Origin: Ophiobolus disseminans
Taxonomy: Eukaryota; Ascomycota; Dothideomycetes; Pleosporales; Phaeosphaeriaceae
Direction of reading: 5' to 3'
Assembly (NCBI GenBank): GCA_010093685.1
Contig: MU006250.1
Location: 264,355 to 328,354, forward strand
DNA length: 64,000 nt
Position 1 is the stretch's first letter, and every line of letters begins with the position of its first letter. Positions 41,706 to 52,737 of this stretch are shown here, piece by piece. The notes under the pieces are model-generated. The model was not told the DNA's origin and searched no databases. It worked only from the letters and a program-made list of their open reading frames with translations. A program made the translations under genes and the position numbers.

Positions 41706-42532
41706 TTTTTTCTATAATTATAGCTATTGTACGTGGCTTTACAGCCTCATTTTTGGTTGCTGGTTTGGTGTTCTAGGTGGCTCGTTGGGCCGAGCTCCAT
41801 GGGTACTAGTACCGGTACGGTAGTGGCTTGGCATTGCTTACGCTTGTGTTCGCAAACGCCCTTATCCACCCTCGACATCAAGCATCACGTTTTCATATCC
41901 TTACCCACCGAGTCCAATCTGCAGGTAAAGTACTGAGTTCAGATAACAGCATCGACAGCAAGAATTCACAACCATGCACGAGGATAACGACATCTTACGA
42001 CAAACTGACAAGCAACTATGCACATGGACCTTCTGGCCAACACCCATTGCTCGCCATGTAAGGCACAGTCGCCTTGTTGGGTCTGAGTAGGCAGTGCTTC
42101 TCAAGCCCGATCGTAGGTCATCCTTCGCCCTCGAGGCGTTTCTGTGCCCCTTTGCAGATCGCATCATGAAACTTCATGCTTCCTAGGTCTCGCATCCTTC
42201 CGTCATATCCTCCGCGAAACATCCGTAAGTCCAACATCATGGCTCGCAGACTCTTCACATCATCATGCGGCACTTGATCAATATTGAGCGTCCTGACCGA
42301 AGGAATGCGCCTTGTGTCTCGGACATGAGGCCATCTACTGCAGGTGGCGGTAGAGCGACTAAGTATGGGTCTGTGAGCTTACAGTGACGGTGGTCCGTCC
42401 CAGATCTACAGTTGTGTATATAATGGGATCGGAATCGTCGTGGTCGTGGCTCCCAGATCCTCATCAAATTTCAAACCCACTTGAGAAGCATTTCTTACAT
42501 CTCAGCTTCTCGACTTGCATCATCGCTTCATC
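41706..42532. other. intergenic gap
   Basis: AT-rich start next to the transposase relic, then the upstream region of the metalloprotease-like gene, with a TATATAATG string at about 42417. No gene supported. Confidence 0.4.
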
Positions 42533-43831
42533 ATGGTACAGCTTTGCAAACAGGTGCTGGCGACTGCAGCTGTTTTAGCAGTTGTTCGCGCTCATCCTTG
42601 GGGGTATATAATCATCAGATGGACTTGATCGAGCCTCGAGGTGCTAACGAGCGTTCAGAAGTTTCCAACTCAGCAGTGCCAACCCAGCATGGGTGGTGAA
42701 ACGGACCCTCTACGACCTCCATGATATTTCCGACCAGGGTCGCAAGGACAAATTGACCCAAGGACACAAAAACGCGGTCACCGTCGCCGCTAAGGCTCTG
42801 GAGAAGATGGGTGGTGCCAAGTACAAGCCCACTATTGAGTTTTGATTCAACAAAAAGCACATCAACGACGAAAGTGTCGGGAAAATCAAGCAGGTTTTCA
42901 AGAACTTTGTTGGTGACAACCAAGACGGCACCGGTTCTGAAGCCAACGGCAAGACCACCATCTACAACGATGACTACTTCGTTCCCACCGAGAAACAATT
43001 CCCGAAAGTAGGGGACGGCAAGACACCTTTCTGCAGCTTGAAGACCGCGGATGGTAAGACGGGCGCAGCCTACTTTAAGAGGAACAATAACGGGGCCGCC
43101 ATGCATTTTTGCGACAAGGTCTTTGAACGAGCGAACCTGGAGACTCTGAAAGCCGACAATTGCGCCAAAATTGGAGACCAAGTCAGCACCGAGAAATTGA
43201 CGAAGAATTTTATCGGGGCGAACGTTTGGCACGAGTTCATGTAAGTCAGCAGAGCGAATGCCGTGTCATCTAGGCCTAATAAGTCCGTCACTCATAGGCA
43301 CAACCCTCGTATTGGTAGAGAAGGAGTCTTAATGTACGTCGTAGATCATGTCTATGATGCCTACCGTAAGTGACTTCGACTAACTCTTCGGATCTATGTA
43401 TTCTTTGCCAACCGTCTGACTACGAACAGAGTGTCACCAGCTCGCTTTCAACGAGAAGATTGAAGAGCGCCAGAAAACAATAACCAACGCCGATACGTAT
43501 GTCTGGTTTGCCGTGGTACGTAGATTGGCGGAAACCGTTCCAAATGCTGCTTGCTAACGCTACACGCTCTCAGGACATTGCGTTCCAGGAGATATGTGGA
43601 CGGGAGTTCAAAGAGCCGGTCGATGAGAAGAAGAAGGCTGGTGACGTCGATGCTCCCAATTCCGATCCTGTTGCAGATGATCCTAATGACGGGAAGTGCG
43701 ACTGTGGTGAGAGCGGATGCACTCCTGATTCCCGGCCTTGCTGCGCGAACAACTCTTGCAAACCGTTCGAAGATAATGGGGGGCTTTTGAAGGTAACCGG
43801 CCCATCGAGGAAGAGGAATAAAGCTATGTAA
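42533..43831 (+). pseudogene. secreted aspzincin (M35)-like metalloprotease, one in-frame stop
   Basis: Five exons (42533-42603, 42659-43240, 43298-43365, 43430-43515, 43574-43831), all GT-AG and in phase, give 354 codons. Signal peptide MVQLCKQVLATAAVLAVVRA. The zinc motif HEFMH is split by the second intron (HEFM / HNPRIG), followed by VVDHVYDAYQCHQLA and NADTYVWFA, the arrangement of fungal aspzincin/lysine-specific metalloendopeptidase-like proteins. The C terminus is Cys-rich (CDCGESGCTPDSRPCC). A TGA at 42843-42845 in exon 2 breaks the frame; CGA to TGA would explain it, and everything else is intact, so the loss looks recent. An assembly error or readthrough is not excluded. Confidence 0.72.
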
Positions 43832-45043
43832 GATGTGGTGTTTCTGAATCATGGCGTTACGGTAGCTCACGGTCGACCGCTAGGGTTTGGAGAATTTCGA
43901 TGACTTCATTGTATACTATGTTATCTCTTTTCATATACGAGCATATTACATCGAGATCAGAGGTACTTGATTGATGCGCTGTTTGTTGTGCCTCAGCCTC
44001 CAAACGAAGTCCGCTGCTCAACGAACCTACGACACAAATATTTCAACACTCTGCAAGTTACATAACTTTGCGTTCGCTTCACCCTTCGTTCTCCTCAATA
44101 CATTTTCTCTCCTTCATAGTCAAGTCGTCATCATCCGCAGCAACTCCGCAGTCAATCGACGGTATAAACGAAGAGCCATCGCAGGCAAGTTATGAAGTGA
44201 CTCCATCACTTCTCTACGCACCAATGTCAAGCGGCTGGACATGAAAATATACCTTCTACTTCTTGGCGGCGGCGCCCATCTGGGAACAAAGTCAAGGTGC
44301 GCACTGCCGTTCTACGATGCCAGAAGGTCGTAATCAGCGCTGTAAGATGGATGCTACAAGCGGTGCCCAGATCGCCCGAACGACGACTGATCGGGTGCGA
44401 CAACACCAACCGACGCCAGGAATCGGGCGACCAGCAACCAGATTCTACGGGACATTTTATTTGCGTCAGCACTAACAGTCAATCAGCCAATGGCCTTTGC
44501 GACAGAAGCGCCGGGAAGCCGCTCTGGCGTTACAACCAAGATTTACTTGGCTTACCTAGGGGACTTAGTGCCACACCCGCGCAGACTAAGGTTACCCAAA
44601 CAGTGGTTTTAAGGGCTTTCATGGCGGCCACACAGGAGATAACAATGCTTCCCGTCTGCTCAGCAATACTTAAGCAGGATACCGGGGGGATACCCGCTGT
44701 TGTATGTTTTTGCCATTTCTCTTTGACCCCATACCGCGACCCCCTTGTTACTACCACACCACCCGCCCATCATGCCCTTTCACAACCACAGCTCTTTCCT
44801 TTTTCCTACACCCACCCCCTCCTCAGAATAAGGAGCTTCGTGGAGCATCACCTCCAGGGTAGCAGTCAATTGTGTTGATGAGGAACACGATACGCATGTG
44901 GGTGGTAGGACGGTTGTCTTCCTCTAGGCACGACGAGCAAAGCATATGGGAAGTCAGCAACATGTATCATGTTAATTACTCGTGTCATGTAGCCTTGAAG
45001 TATCTCGCAAGATATGACTTAGCCAATAATTCCGCGACGACAT
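43832..45043. other. intergenic region
   Basis: 1.2 kb without a supported gene. A frame of 193 codons at 44297 lacks protein-like features. Confidence 0.4.
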
Positions 45044-47161
45044 TCAGGACCCCTCCACCTTCTTACCATCGGGCTGATTCTCCTTGCCCTTATCCTGCTG
45101 CTCCTTCTGCAACTCAGGATTGAGTGGATGCTTCGGATCATATCCCACCCTCTTGACGATGCCCAGTCCTTTCGTCCTGCCCTCACGAAACAGGATGCGG
45201 TCCCCGACGGTCAAGTACTCCGGCCGCTGTACGAAGCGGAAAGCGACCTGCGCACGGTCTCCTGTTCTTATGTACTGGCGATCGATATCGATGATGGCGC
45301 AGGTTTGAGATACAGGGCCGACGTGTAGCATGGCTTGGTACTTTGTTTTGATGGTGGTGGCGTGGGACAGGATGAGCACTTCAGCGACGAACTCGCGGTA
45401 CACCTTCGGGGCCGCCAGGATGCCAGAGGCGGGATCGGGTTTGTCGGGCTTGTGAAGCACCACCATGCCTTTCCGCACATCCTTTCGGCGAACGTTGCGC
45501 AGCGCGAGACTGGCGGACTGACCCGCGGAGCAGCCAGGGACCTGTATCCGTTTGCGCTCGACAGAGCGAACCTTTGTTGTGGTGAACTGGCCTAGGCTGT
45601 CCGGCCCGATGAGAATGGTGTCACCTGAATGCACGACACCAGACTTTACCACCCCTGAAACGACGGTCCCGACGAAGGGCACGGAGAAGGTGTCGTTGAC
45701 GTGGAACTCTAGCGGCGCAGAACTGTCGTAGTTGCCGTGGTGGGGCAAGATATTGAGGAAGGTGCGCACAAGGTCGAGATTCTCACCGGTAACGTTGGAG
45801 ACTTGGAAGACAGGACATATACGGCTAGACACGAACTGAGTTGCTGTGTTGACGCACTCCTCTCTGTTCTTGATGAAGATGGGTATCTTGCGGGCGCCGG
45901 GAGACTTCAGAATCTTGGTGAGTTGAGTGATGGTCTGCTCCAGGATCTGAGGCGGGCATATGTCGATTTTGGTGATGCACACCATTACGGGGACGTTGAG
46001 TGCGAGGGCGATGCCGAGGTGTTCTTTGCTCATGCCAACCAATCCGTTGTTGGCAGCCACCATCAGCAGGCAGTAGTTGGGCTCACTCGACAGCAGGCCA
46101 AAGACTGTAGTGCGCAGGTATCTCTCGTGGCCAGCCAGATCGGTAAAGCTGATGACTTTCGCCTTTGAAGTGTGTCAGCAATTACGTTCAGTCGTGAGAT
46201 GCTTCAAGACTCACCGATCGCCTTCCAATCTCCTCCCAGGTCAGCTTGCGTCCGGCCACGTTTGAAACGACAATCTCGCCCTTGCTATCGAAGCCCATAA
46301 TCTCCATGCCCACAGAGCTCGTCCGGCCGCTCTCGATCTCGTGCTTGTGGCGGAAGAGATTGACGCGCGCCTTGCCACGGCCGTCATCCAGGCCGCCTTT
46401 GACGAGTACACCCAGCATGGTGCTCTTGCCGGCGTCGACATTCCCTACAACCGCTATCCTCGTCTCGATCACGTCATCGACACTTTCCGGCTGTTGTCGC
46501 AGGATCATTTTGCCACTGTAGCCCGTCTCCTTCGCGTCGCGCGGCCCCACCTCAACGTCGCCGCCGACATTCCGCGTCATGAGCATCTTGAAGTTGGCCT
46601 TGAGCTGCTCGCAGGCGACTCGTATCCGCTCCAGGGCAAACTCCCACGTCTCTTTCGAGAAGCCCATGGAGTCGCCATTGTCCTCAAGCCCGACGTCGAA
46701 CAGCACCTCGCCATGGCCCTCCACTATGCGCTCCTTGATGTGCTCGACAAGTGCGGGGATACTCTCCTCGGCGGGGTCGGTAAGGAGCGTCTTCAGCCGG
46801 ATGTGTGTCTTGGTGTCGTCGGAGAGACCGAGCTCGTCCAGGATGCTCAACTCGTCGTGGTCTTCGAGGACGGCGGGCGCTTGGCCGGGCGGGCGGCGCA
46901 GTGCTTGCTGCTTCTGCACGTAGTCGGCAAACTCGCTGAGCGCCTGCAGTCACTGTCAGCACACGAAGACGCGAGAAACGTGATCTGCGCGAGGAATGCG
47001 CCCAGCCACGTAAAACGTGTAGCAGCGCACAAAGCCACTACCTCGTGTGATTGCTAGGGCTGACATAATTCGTAGCACTATCACGACATCACGTGTTCAC
47101 GTACAGATTCGCCTTTCCGCCGCTCTACCGGGCTCTGTTTAGGAGCGTGTCGCGAAGCCAT
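45044..47161 (-). CDS. GTPBP1/2-like translational GTPase
   Basis: Elongation-factor-like GTPase of the GTPBP1 family, linked in animals to ribosome rescue and mRNA turnover; cytosolic. Core exons 46215-46943 and 45044-46162 are joined by a 52-nt GT-AG intron. GTPase motifs: G1 GNVDAGKST, G3 DLAGHERY, G4 TKID; then an EF-Tu domain II-like region (FVGTVVSGVVKSG, GPDSLGQFTTTKVRSVERKR) and a domain III ending in VGDRILFREGRTKGLG. The first exon is uncertain: I propose 47105-47161 (MASRHAPKQSPVERRKGES) with a GTACGT donor, giving 634 residues, close to animal GTPBP1 length. A start at 47070 (MSALAIT) fails on phase. It lies upstream of, and co-oriented with, IDO. Confidence 0.87.
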
Positions 47162-47583
47162 GTTTGTGGTGGTGATTGTGTGGGGTATTAGTAGAGCTCT
47201 CAGGTTCGTTTTCGTAAGCTTCGCCGTATTCGTGACACGGTTTGTATTCGAATCAAGTGTGAGTATTCCATGAGATGGCTGCAAGCGGTCATGAGTAAAT
47301 GCTGTTTGGTGGCGCTGGAGTGCTTTGCCAGCGGCGGCGGCGGGCCATCTGGGGTAAAGTAGCGTCCGCTATCGATAGAGATGACGCATAGACAACACTG
47401 ACTCACGACTGCACGGAACACGACTCACAACGCGTCAGTCACACCACCACCACTGCGCCCTTACAGCACGGCTCACTTGTATCGTCACTAGAGAGGGCGC
47501 AACACGAAAATAAGTGACGAATTATATTGATGCCAGATCCTCGCAACACGAGAAGATTATGACGGTAGACACTTCACGTCTCA
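47162..47583. other. intergenic gap
   Basis: Promoter side of the GTPase and 3' flank of IDO. No repeat or RNA recognised. Confidence 0.4.
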
Positions 47584-49154
47584 TCACGACGCAGCGACAC
47601 CACGTTCGCCGCAATACTTCTCCACCTCCTTTCTCAGCGTCTCGCGCTGGTTGTTGGCAATCTCCATCATGTCATTGACACCGTTGACAGAGCTGCAGTA
47701 TGCAGACGTCTCGGTCATCTGAGCCAGCACAGCTTGGAGCTGGTTTGGCAGCCACTAATTCTGTGTTAGCCATGTCTGGTGTTGTGAGCATCAAGAACGT
47801 ACCGTGACGATCGGACTGCCACCAGTCGCCGTTGGATGCGAGGTGTGCTTCAGGATGTACTCGCGCGTGAAACACCAGTGTCTCCAACGGAAGTCGCGCA
47901 CTTGATCAAGAGCTTGAAGGTACAAGGCAGCCGACACAGAGTCGCCTTTGGCGAATTCCCGTACTCCATACTGCTGAGCACTGTCGCGGACGGCCTCCAA
48001 AAACTCGCGGTGGTTGCCCGGTCTGTACTGTCGGAAGTCTTTCAAGATGTCGGTGAGCGGTGTCTCTGGCATTTGGATCTGCAACAAGTTGTCGCACATA
48101 GGAATCATGCTGTCGTTGGCTCCGGATTCGCCGCGGAATGACAGCGGCTCTTCGCTAACACCCTCGTAGATGACGCCCTTGGGAAACATCGATTGGGACG
48201 TGATCCCGAAGATGAAGGTGCGGAAGCTGGTGTAGCCATTAGGCTTGCTGCGCTTCCACATTGCTAAATCGTAGTCAGCTTGACCACCGCTTGAGAGCTA
48301 CTGACTCACTGTTCATCACAGCGTTGACCTTGCTTAAACCACCGACCAGAGTTCGAAGCCCATCATTAAAGTGCTCTCGATCACGATTGGCGCATCCGTT
48401 GAGCATGTCTGCGGCACCCTTGACAAGTGCACCAGACTCCTTAACCATCGCAATATGTACCAGCACGAATCCAGCCTCCGAGGATGATGGATCCAAACCA
48501 GCCTCAAAAGCGCGGATCAGGCGGAGGTTATCGTACTCGAGACCCTTGGCTGGGTCGTCGAGACGGTAGTTGAAGAGCGCATATGACCCGGCATACTCCA
48601 TGAATGGCTTGAAGCCAGCACTGCGCGTAGTCACGTGGTCAGCAAAGCTCATAGAAAGACAAAGAGAAGTGACGGCTACAGGCGGCAGCCGCACGACAAG
48701 AGTAGACTCACATCTCGGCGACCTTGACAATCGGCAACGCGATGCATCGAGGTAGCGACTGTCGACCCAACCCGTACTCCTCGCCGCGCATATGCCTCTC
48801 ATGACACGGCTCGAAGAGGTATGCCGAAGCCAAGAAAGAGTAGTCGCGATACAGAGCGTTCATGACGACGAGATCATCGCGATGCATCTCAATCGCATCC
48901 GAGAGGTCTGGAAGCTCCTTGAGGACTGTGCCGCCAAAGGTGAAGTCGGCCAGCAAGCCTGGCTCGCCCGACAGTGTCTTGATAGGCATGCGTTGCAATA
49001 GACTCTCCAAGGCAGCAAACTCCTTCGGCAGCTGAACGATAGGTTCTTGACGGGGCAAGAAGCCTCGCGTCGTGGAGACCATGAAGGCAGGAAGCGTGGT
49101 ATCCTCAGGACGTGTGTCGCTGAGGACGGGGAAGTCGAAGGCAGAAGGCGACAT
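47584..49154 (-). CDS. BNA2: indoleamine 2,3-dioxygenase
   Basis: Haem enzyme opening the tryptophan indole ring to N-formylkynurenine, the first step of the kynurenine route to NAD+. Four exons (48712-49154, 48310-48620, 47803-48263, 47584-47754) give 461 residues; all GT-AG, last junction reconstructing GGSPIVTWLPNQL. Conserved blocks: LPRCIALPIVKVAE, AGFKPFMEYAGSYALFNYRL, HIAMVKESG, SFRGESGANDSMIPMCD in the active site, and WRHWCFTREYILKHT, whose His aligns with the proximal haem ligand of human IDO1. Length fits fungal IDOs. Fungi often carry several IDO paralogs with differing kinetics; which one this is cannot be told. Symbol given by homology to yeast BNA2. Confidence 0.93.
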
Positions 49155-50397
49155 GATGAAAATTTATTCAAGAAATAGCAGCTCTGAGTCAGTGAGAATA
49201 TCCAGAGCAGGATTTAAGAGTACAGATTTCGATTTTCTTTGTGCGCTGCCCGCCCACGCTTATATACACATAGTCGCGGTGTTGATTCCGGCCAGAGCAA
49301 TCATAAGCCTCAGAAACATCAAGACCCACCACCATAATTCCGGCCTCAGATACGTAATAGATAGGGCGCGCTGGGCGGTTGCGTAAACATGCCCGAAAAG
49401 AGCCTGCTATGCCCGGCATGTTCTTTTGGCGCTTTCTCTCGTGGCCGGAAGTCGTGCGCGCTGCATACCTCGTCGTCGATAATGCCAAGACATGTGGACG
49501 GAGGACGCAGTGGGTTCGAAGGGCACGACAGCGGAGGTGGAAGTCGATATAGATCTTATAGTCACGGCATATAGGTCATAGGAGTGAGTGTAGACAGCCT
49601 GGCTTGTGGATAATCGGGCGTGGGCTCACTGCGCTCCTACTGAGGACAGACCGTTCAACCATGTTGCAGCATTACTAGCCGACACCAGCACATCATCAAC
49701 CACACCTTCTCCGTGCAAAAATAGCACGATTGTATAATACGAAAGTCCGCCAAATTGGTAGTTTCTATCTCTACTACTTATCAGCCAAAGATCGCGCCTG
49801 ATATTAAGTCGCCCGACTGGCTTCACGCCTCATGAGCGCAATCTGCCGCTGGCACACTTCGCACGAACGTGAAATCGCTGTATAGCTACTTTCAAGCTCT
49901 CTGAATCCTACACTAGATATCATCGTCCTGTAGAGAAGAGGAAGACAGTTGCGACACGTTGAGCCAATCATAGTGGGGCCGAGCAAAGACCCGCAGAAAG
50001 CCGAGAGCGCACCTCCGGAATTATTATTCTCTAGCTTTGAATGCGTCGCAGCCGTTACAGCAGCTTCTTTCTATACCCGCGCTGCTTTCGGTATGTATTT
50101 AGCGAAACGACAGAGATCTGAATTTCATTAACTAACGGCGCAACTCTTACTCTCACAAGCTTCACTAATACTTATTGCTCATTTTGCTTATGTTGGTAGG
50201 CCCTATACGATTGTACGGGTGAATAGCAACAACGAGGTTCTTCTGGTGACTTGGTATTGATATTATTATTCTCTATGAACGTGGGTGCTACGAAGGTATA
50301 CCTGAGCTCGGCGCTAGTCGGACCGAAGTAGGATCGAGTCGGCTCGTTGAGCAGCTGACGTCTCTACCGATACTCACGATCCGACAGCTTAATTCTA
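49155..50397. other. intergenic region left of the pogo element
   Basis: No supported gene. A minus-strand piece at about 49804-49970 (CRNCLPLL...SCEVCQRQIALMRR) faintly resembles the start of fungal heterokaryon-incompatibility-type proteins but is too short to call. Confidence 0.35.
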
Positions 50398-50450
50398 CCG
50401 TAGGTTAGGGCGTAATGCGCGGATTGCCGTAATGCGCCGAACACCAACAT
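50398..50450 (+). repeat. left terminal inverted repeat of the pogo element
   Basis: Matches the reverse complement of 52441-52493 over about 50 bp, with one extra G in the right arm within GCGCCG(G)AACACCAA. Confidence 0.9.
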
Positions 50451-50550
50451 TTGGCAGTAGGCAGCATACCACCTGCCGCCGCCACCACAATCATTATTAT
50501 CACAAGGTTTCTTGGTGGTGAGGTCTTGATAGCTTAATAATTAATCTTAT

Positions 50551-52404
50551 TTATCTATATATGCCTGGCGTGTTGATGGTGCGCCCTGATCGTGATGTTG
50601 ATGGTGGAGGTGGTAGTGATGCATCGGCACCACCACCATCATTCCCACCACCATTTCTACCTGCCACAGGCTTGGGTCTTGGCTTATGCTTTGAGGCTGG
50701 CTTTGGCTTAGGTTTGGGCTTGGGTTGGTGTTGTTTCTTAGCAGCAGCAGCTCTTCTTTTTGCCAGATTCTTTAGCCTGTTTTCCTTCATCCTTTGAAGC
50801 TTTGCTGCCCGCACCTGCCTATTCTCTTGAAGCAACCTATCCTTCAGCGCCTTATTGGCTTTCCGGATCTGAGCTCGCGATGCCTTGTCATCAATTTCCT
50901 GTTGTTTTTTTGCCTCCTCAGCTTGTATATAGCCTCGGTGTCTTTCTACCCGGTGTGGTGAATACCAGACAGCTCCACCATGATGCCAGTCCTCCTTTTC
51001 AAACTCAACAGGCTTACCAGGCTTTTTGCGTTTCTGCTTGATGCCAAGAGCCCTCTGTAGACCATCATTTTGATGGTTTAGAAGCTCATTCTCAACAACA
51101 AGGTGGTGAATAGCTTGTTTTAGTGCCTGGGTCTTCCTGTCATCTGAACTAGTTGTCACTGCCCGCAGGCGCCTCTGGATCTTAATCCAATTTGACAGGC
51201 TATTATCTGAGTCATCTAAGCTGCTTGAGTTGTGATCTGAGTGGTTGTAGGCAAAGCGCTTTAGTATAATGTTGGCGTTTGGTGGTGACAAGCCAGTAGC
51301 TGAAAATGACTTCAGAACCCTTGTTTTGATGAAGGTATTCACCCAGCCATCCCAGAACAAGCTGAAGAAGTCCCTCTTTGCAACTGGTAGTATGCCCAGG
51401 CTTTGGTCCATATATTGTTCAAGTGCGGTGGAGTAGTTGGCTGACAGGGACTTGAACATGACAACGTCTAGTGGCTGTAAGGTATGGGTAGCGTGAGGTG
51501 GAAATACAGCCAGGAGAATCTTATTCTGGTCACAATAGTTGATAAATGCCATTGAGGTATGGGACTCATGTCCATCCACGATCAGGAGTCGCCATGATTG
51601 CCGTGCCTTATCCTTGGTCAGTCTATCAAAGACTCCACGGAGCCATTGGAGACCTATCTTGTTGTTGGTCCAGCCGCTAGTAGATGCAGCCGTAAATGCT
51701 GGCTTGTCTAGGCTAATGTCGTGCACCCAGCTTGATTGAAGTGTGCTTGCGTCTGACTGATAGATAAGGCATGGGTCTAGAGTTGTACCATCACCACAGA
51801 TAGTGGCAAGGATAGTCACCCACTCCCTAGAGCCGTCCCTAAGGACTGAACGAAGCTCCCCTTTCTCCCACATCCTCCTTGTGAACACCCTTTGTGACCT
51901 ATTAGTGATGCCAAGCATAAGGCCTTTCTCGTCCATATTGTACATATGTCGAGGCTCTATTGAGTATTGCTCCATCTTGGCATGCCAGAAGTCAAAGTAA
52001 CGCTTGTACTTATGCCATGAATCAGCCTGGTGGCGATCACGGTCCATTCCCTTGGTCCATTTGGCTATCAATTCATCCCGATGACGGTCAAGGAAGCCAC
52101 CCACCCAGGATTCCCCTATTGGTTTTCCAGCTATTTCTGAAGCCCAATTTTGAACCAAACGTCTTAGAGGTGGTAAACATTTCTCATTCTGTCTGTTTAT
52201 CCATGCCACAAGCTCTATCTCTTGGTCTGGGGTGAGGGCATGTTGTTTGACGGCCTTGACAGTGCGGGGTTCGGTTATAGCTTTGTACCGGCGAATGAGG
52301 GTAGACCTCACAACACCATGCTTTCTAGCTATCTCTGAGAAGGTGAAAGATTGGTCATGAGGTAAGGATTTGATTTCTTCAATTGCAGCTTCAATTGGAT
52401 CCAT
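50551..52404 (-). CDS. pogo/Tigger-family DDE transposase
   Basis: 617 residues, no intron. N-terminal HTH (FTFSEIARKHGVVRSTLIRR), a CENP-B-type second HTH (LTPDQEIELVAWINRQNEKC to SWVGGFLDRH), then a DDE_1 catalytic core: YNMDEKGLMLG (first Asp), LLIVDGHESH (second), and PPHATHTLQPLDVVMFKSL (third, Asp-type DDD). The C terminus is a long basic coiled region with a KPKPKPKPKP run and RSGRTINTPGIYR. All three catalytic acids are present and no stop interrupts the frame, so the enzyme should be functional by sequence. It fills the element between the TIRs. It shows none of the nonsense changes seen in the neighbouring retroelements. Confidence 0.95.
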   Translation of the reverse strand: MDPIEAAIEEIKSLPHDQSFTFSEIARKHGVVRSTLIRRYKAITEPRTVKAVKQHALTPDQEIELVAWINRQNEKCLPPLRRLVQNWASEIAGKPIGESWVGGFLDRHRDELIAKWTKGMDRDRHQADSWHKYKRYFDFWHAKMEQYSIEPRHMYNMDEKGLMLGITNRSQRVFTRRMWEKGELRSVLRDGSREWVTILATICGDGTTLDPCLIYQSDASTLQSSWVHDISLDKPAFTAASTSGWTNNKIGLQWLRGVFDRLTKDKARQSWRLLIVDGHESHTSMAFINYCDQNKILLAVFPPHATHTLQPLDVVMFKSLSANYSTALEQYMDQSLGILPVAKRDFFSLFWDGWVNTFIKTRVLKSFSATGLSPPNANIILKRFAYNHSDHNSSSLDDSDNSLSNWIKIQRRLRAVTTSSDDRKTQALKQAIHHLVVENELLNHQNDGLQRALGIKQKRKKPGKPVEFEKEDWHHGGAVWYSPHRVERHRGYIQAEEAKKQQEIDDKASRAQIRKANKALKDRLLQENRQVRAAKLQRMKENRLKNLAKRRAAAAKKQHQPKPKPKPKPASKHKPRPKPVAGRNGGGNDGGGADASLPPPPSTSRSGRTINTPGIYR

Positions 52405-52440
52405 ATTGGTTGAGCTAGGGGTGGTGGTGTTCAGGGTGTG

Positions 52441-52493
52441 TTTTGGTGTTCCGGCGCATTACGGCAATCCGCGCATTACGCCCTAACCTACGG
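52441..52493 (-). repeat. right terminal inverted repeat of the pogo element
   Basis: Partner of the left repeat. It lies about 40 bp upstream of the transposase ATG, so it likely includes the transposase promoter region. Confidence 0.9.
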
Positions 52494-52737
52494 TAACCCT
52501 TGTCGCCAATCTTGCTTGATAAGAATCACGTCCCTGTTATTCATTTGCTACTGTCAACACTTGGGAATCTTTTCGCGGATACAATACTAATGGAAGTTAT
52601 ATATTCTTTATTGACGATATAACTGCATTCTAGGTGCAGGATATATAATCAGTGTTCATGCAGCACAGCGCATTCACTTTGATTTGCATCTCTACCTAGC
52701 CCTGGCAGGCTGGAGGTACGCACTGCTCCTCTACGTA

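Larger units (their letters stand above)
50398..52493. mobile_element. complete pogo-type DNA transposon
   Basis: 2,096-bp element bounded by terminal inverted repeats of about 50 bp (starting CCGTAGGTTAGGGCGTAATG) with a single-base difference between arms, and flanked by TA on both sides (50396-50397, 52494-52495), the Tc1/mariner/pogo target duplication. It holds one long intact transposase gene. Intact ends plus intact frame indicate recent insertion and possible activity. Confidence 0.93.

Noticed and set aside
44263..44878. Frames of 70 and 193 codons before the GTPase 3' end
   Set aside because: No motif, biased composition, no neighbours or splice logic to support them.
46341..47057. 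238-codon plus-strand frame opposite the GTPase
   Set aside because: Antisense shadow of the GTPBP1-like gene, which has G1, G3 and G4 motifs.
49804..49986. CRNCLPLL...SCEVCQRQIALMRR piece resembling the start of HET-type proteins
   Set aside because: Too short, no HET core motif downstream, no splice structure; recorded only as an intergenic remark.
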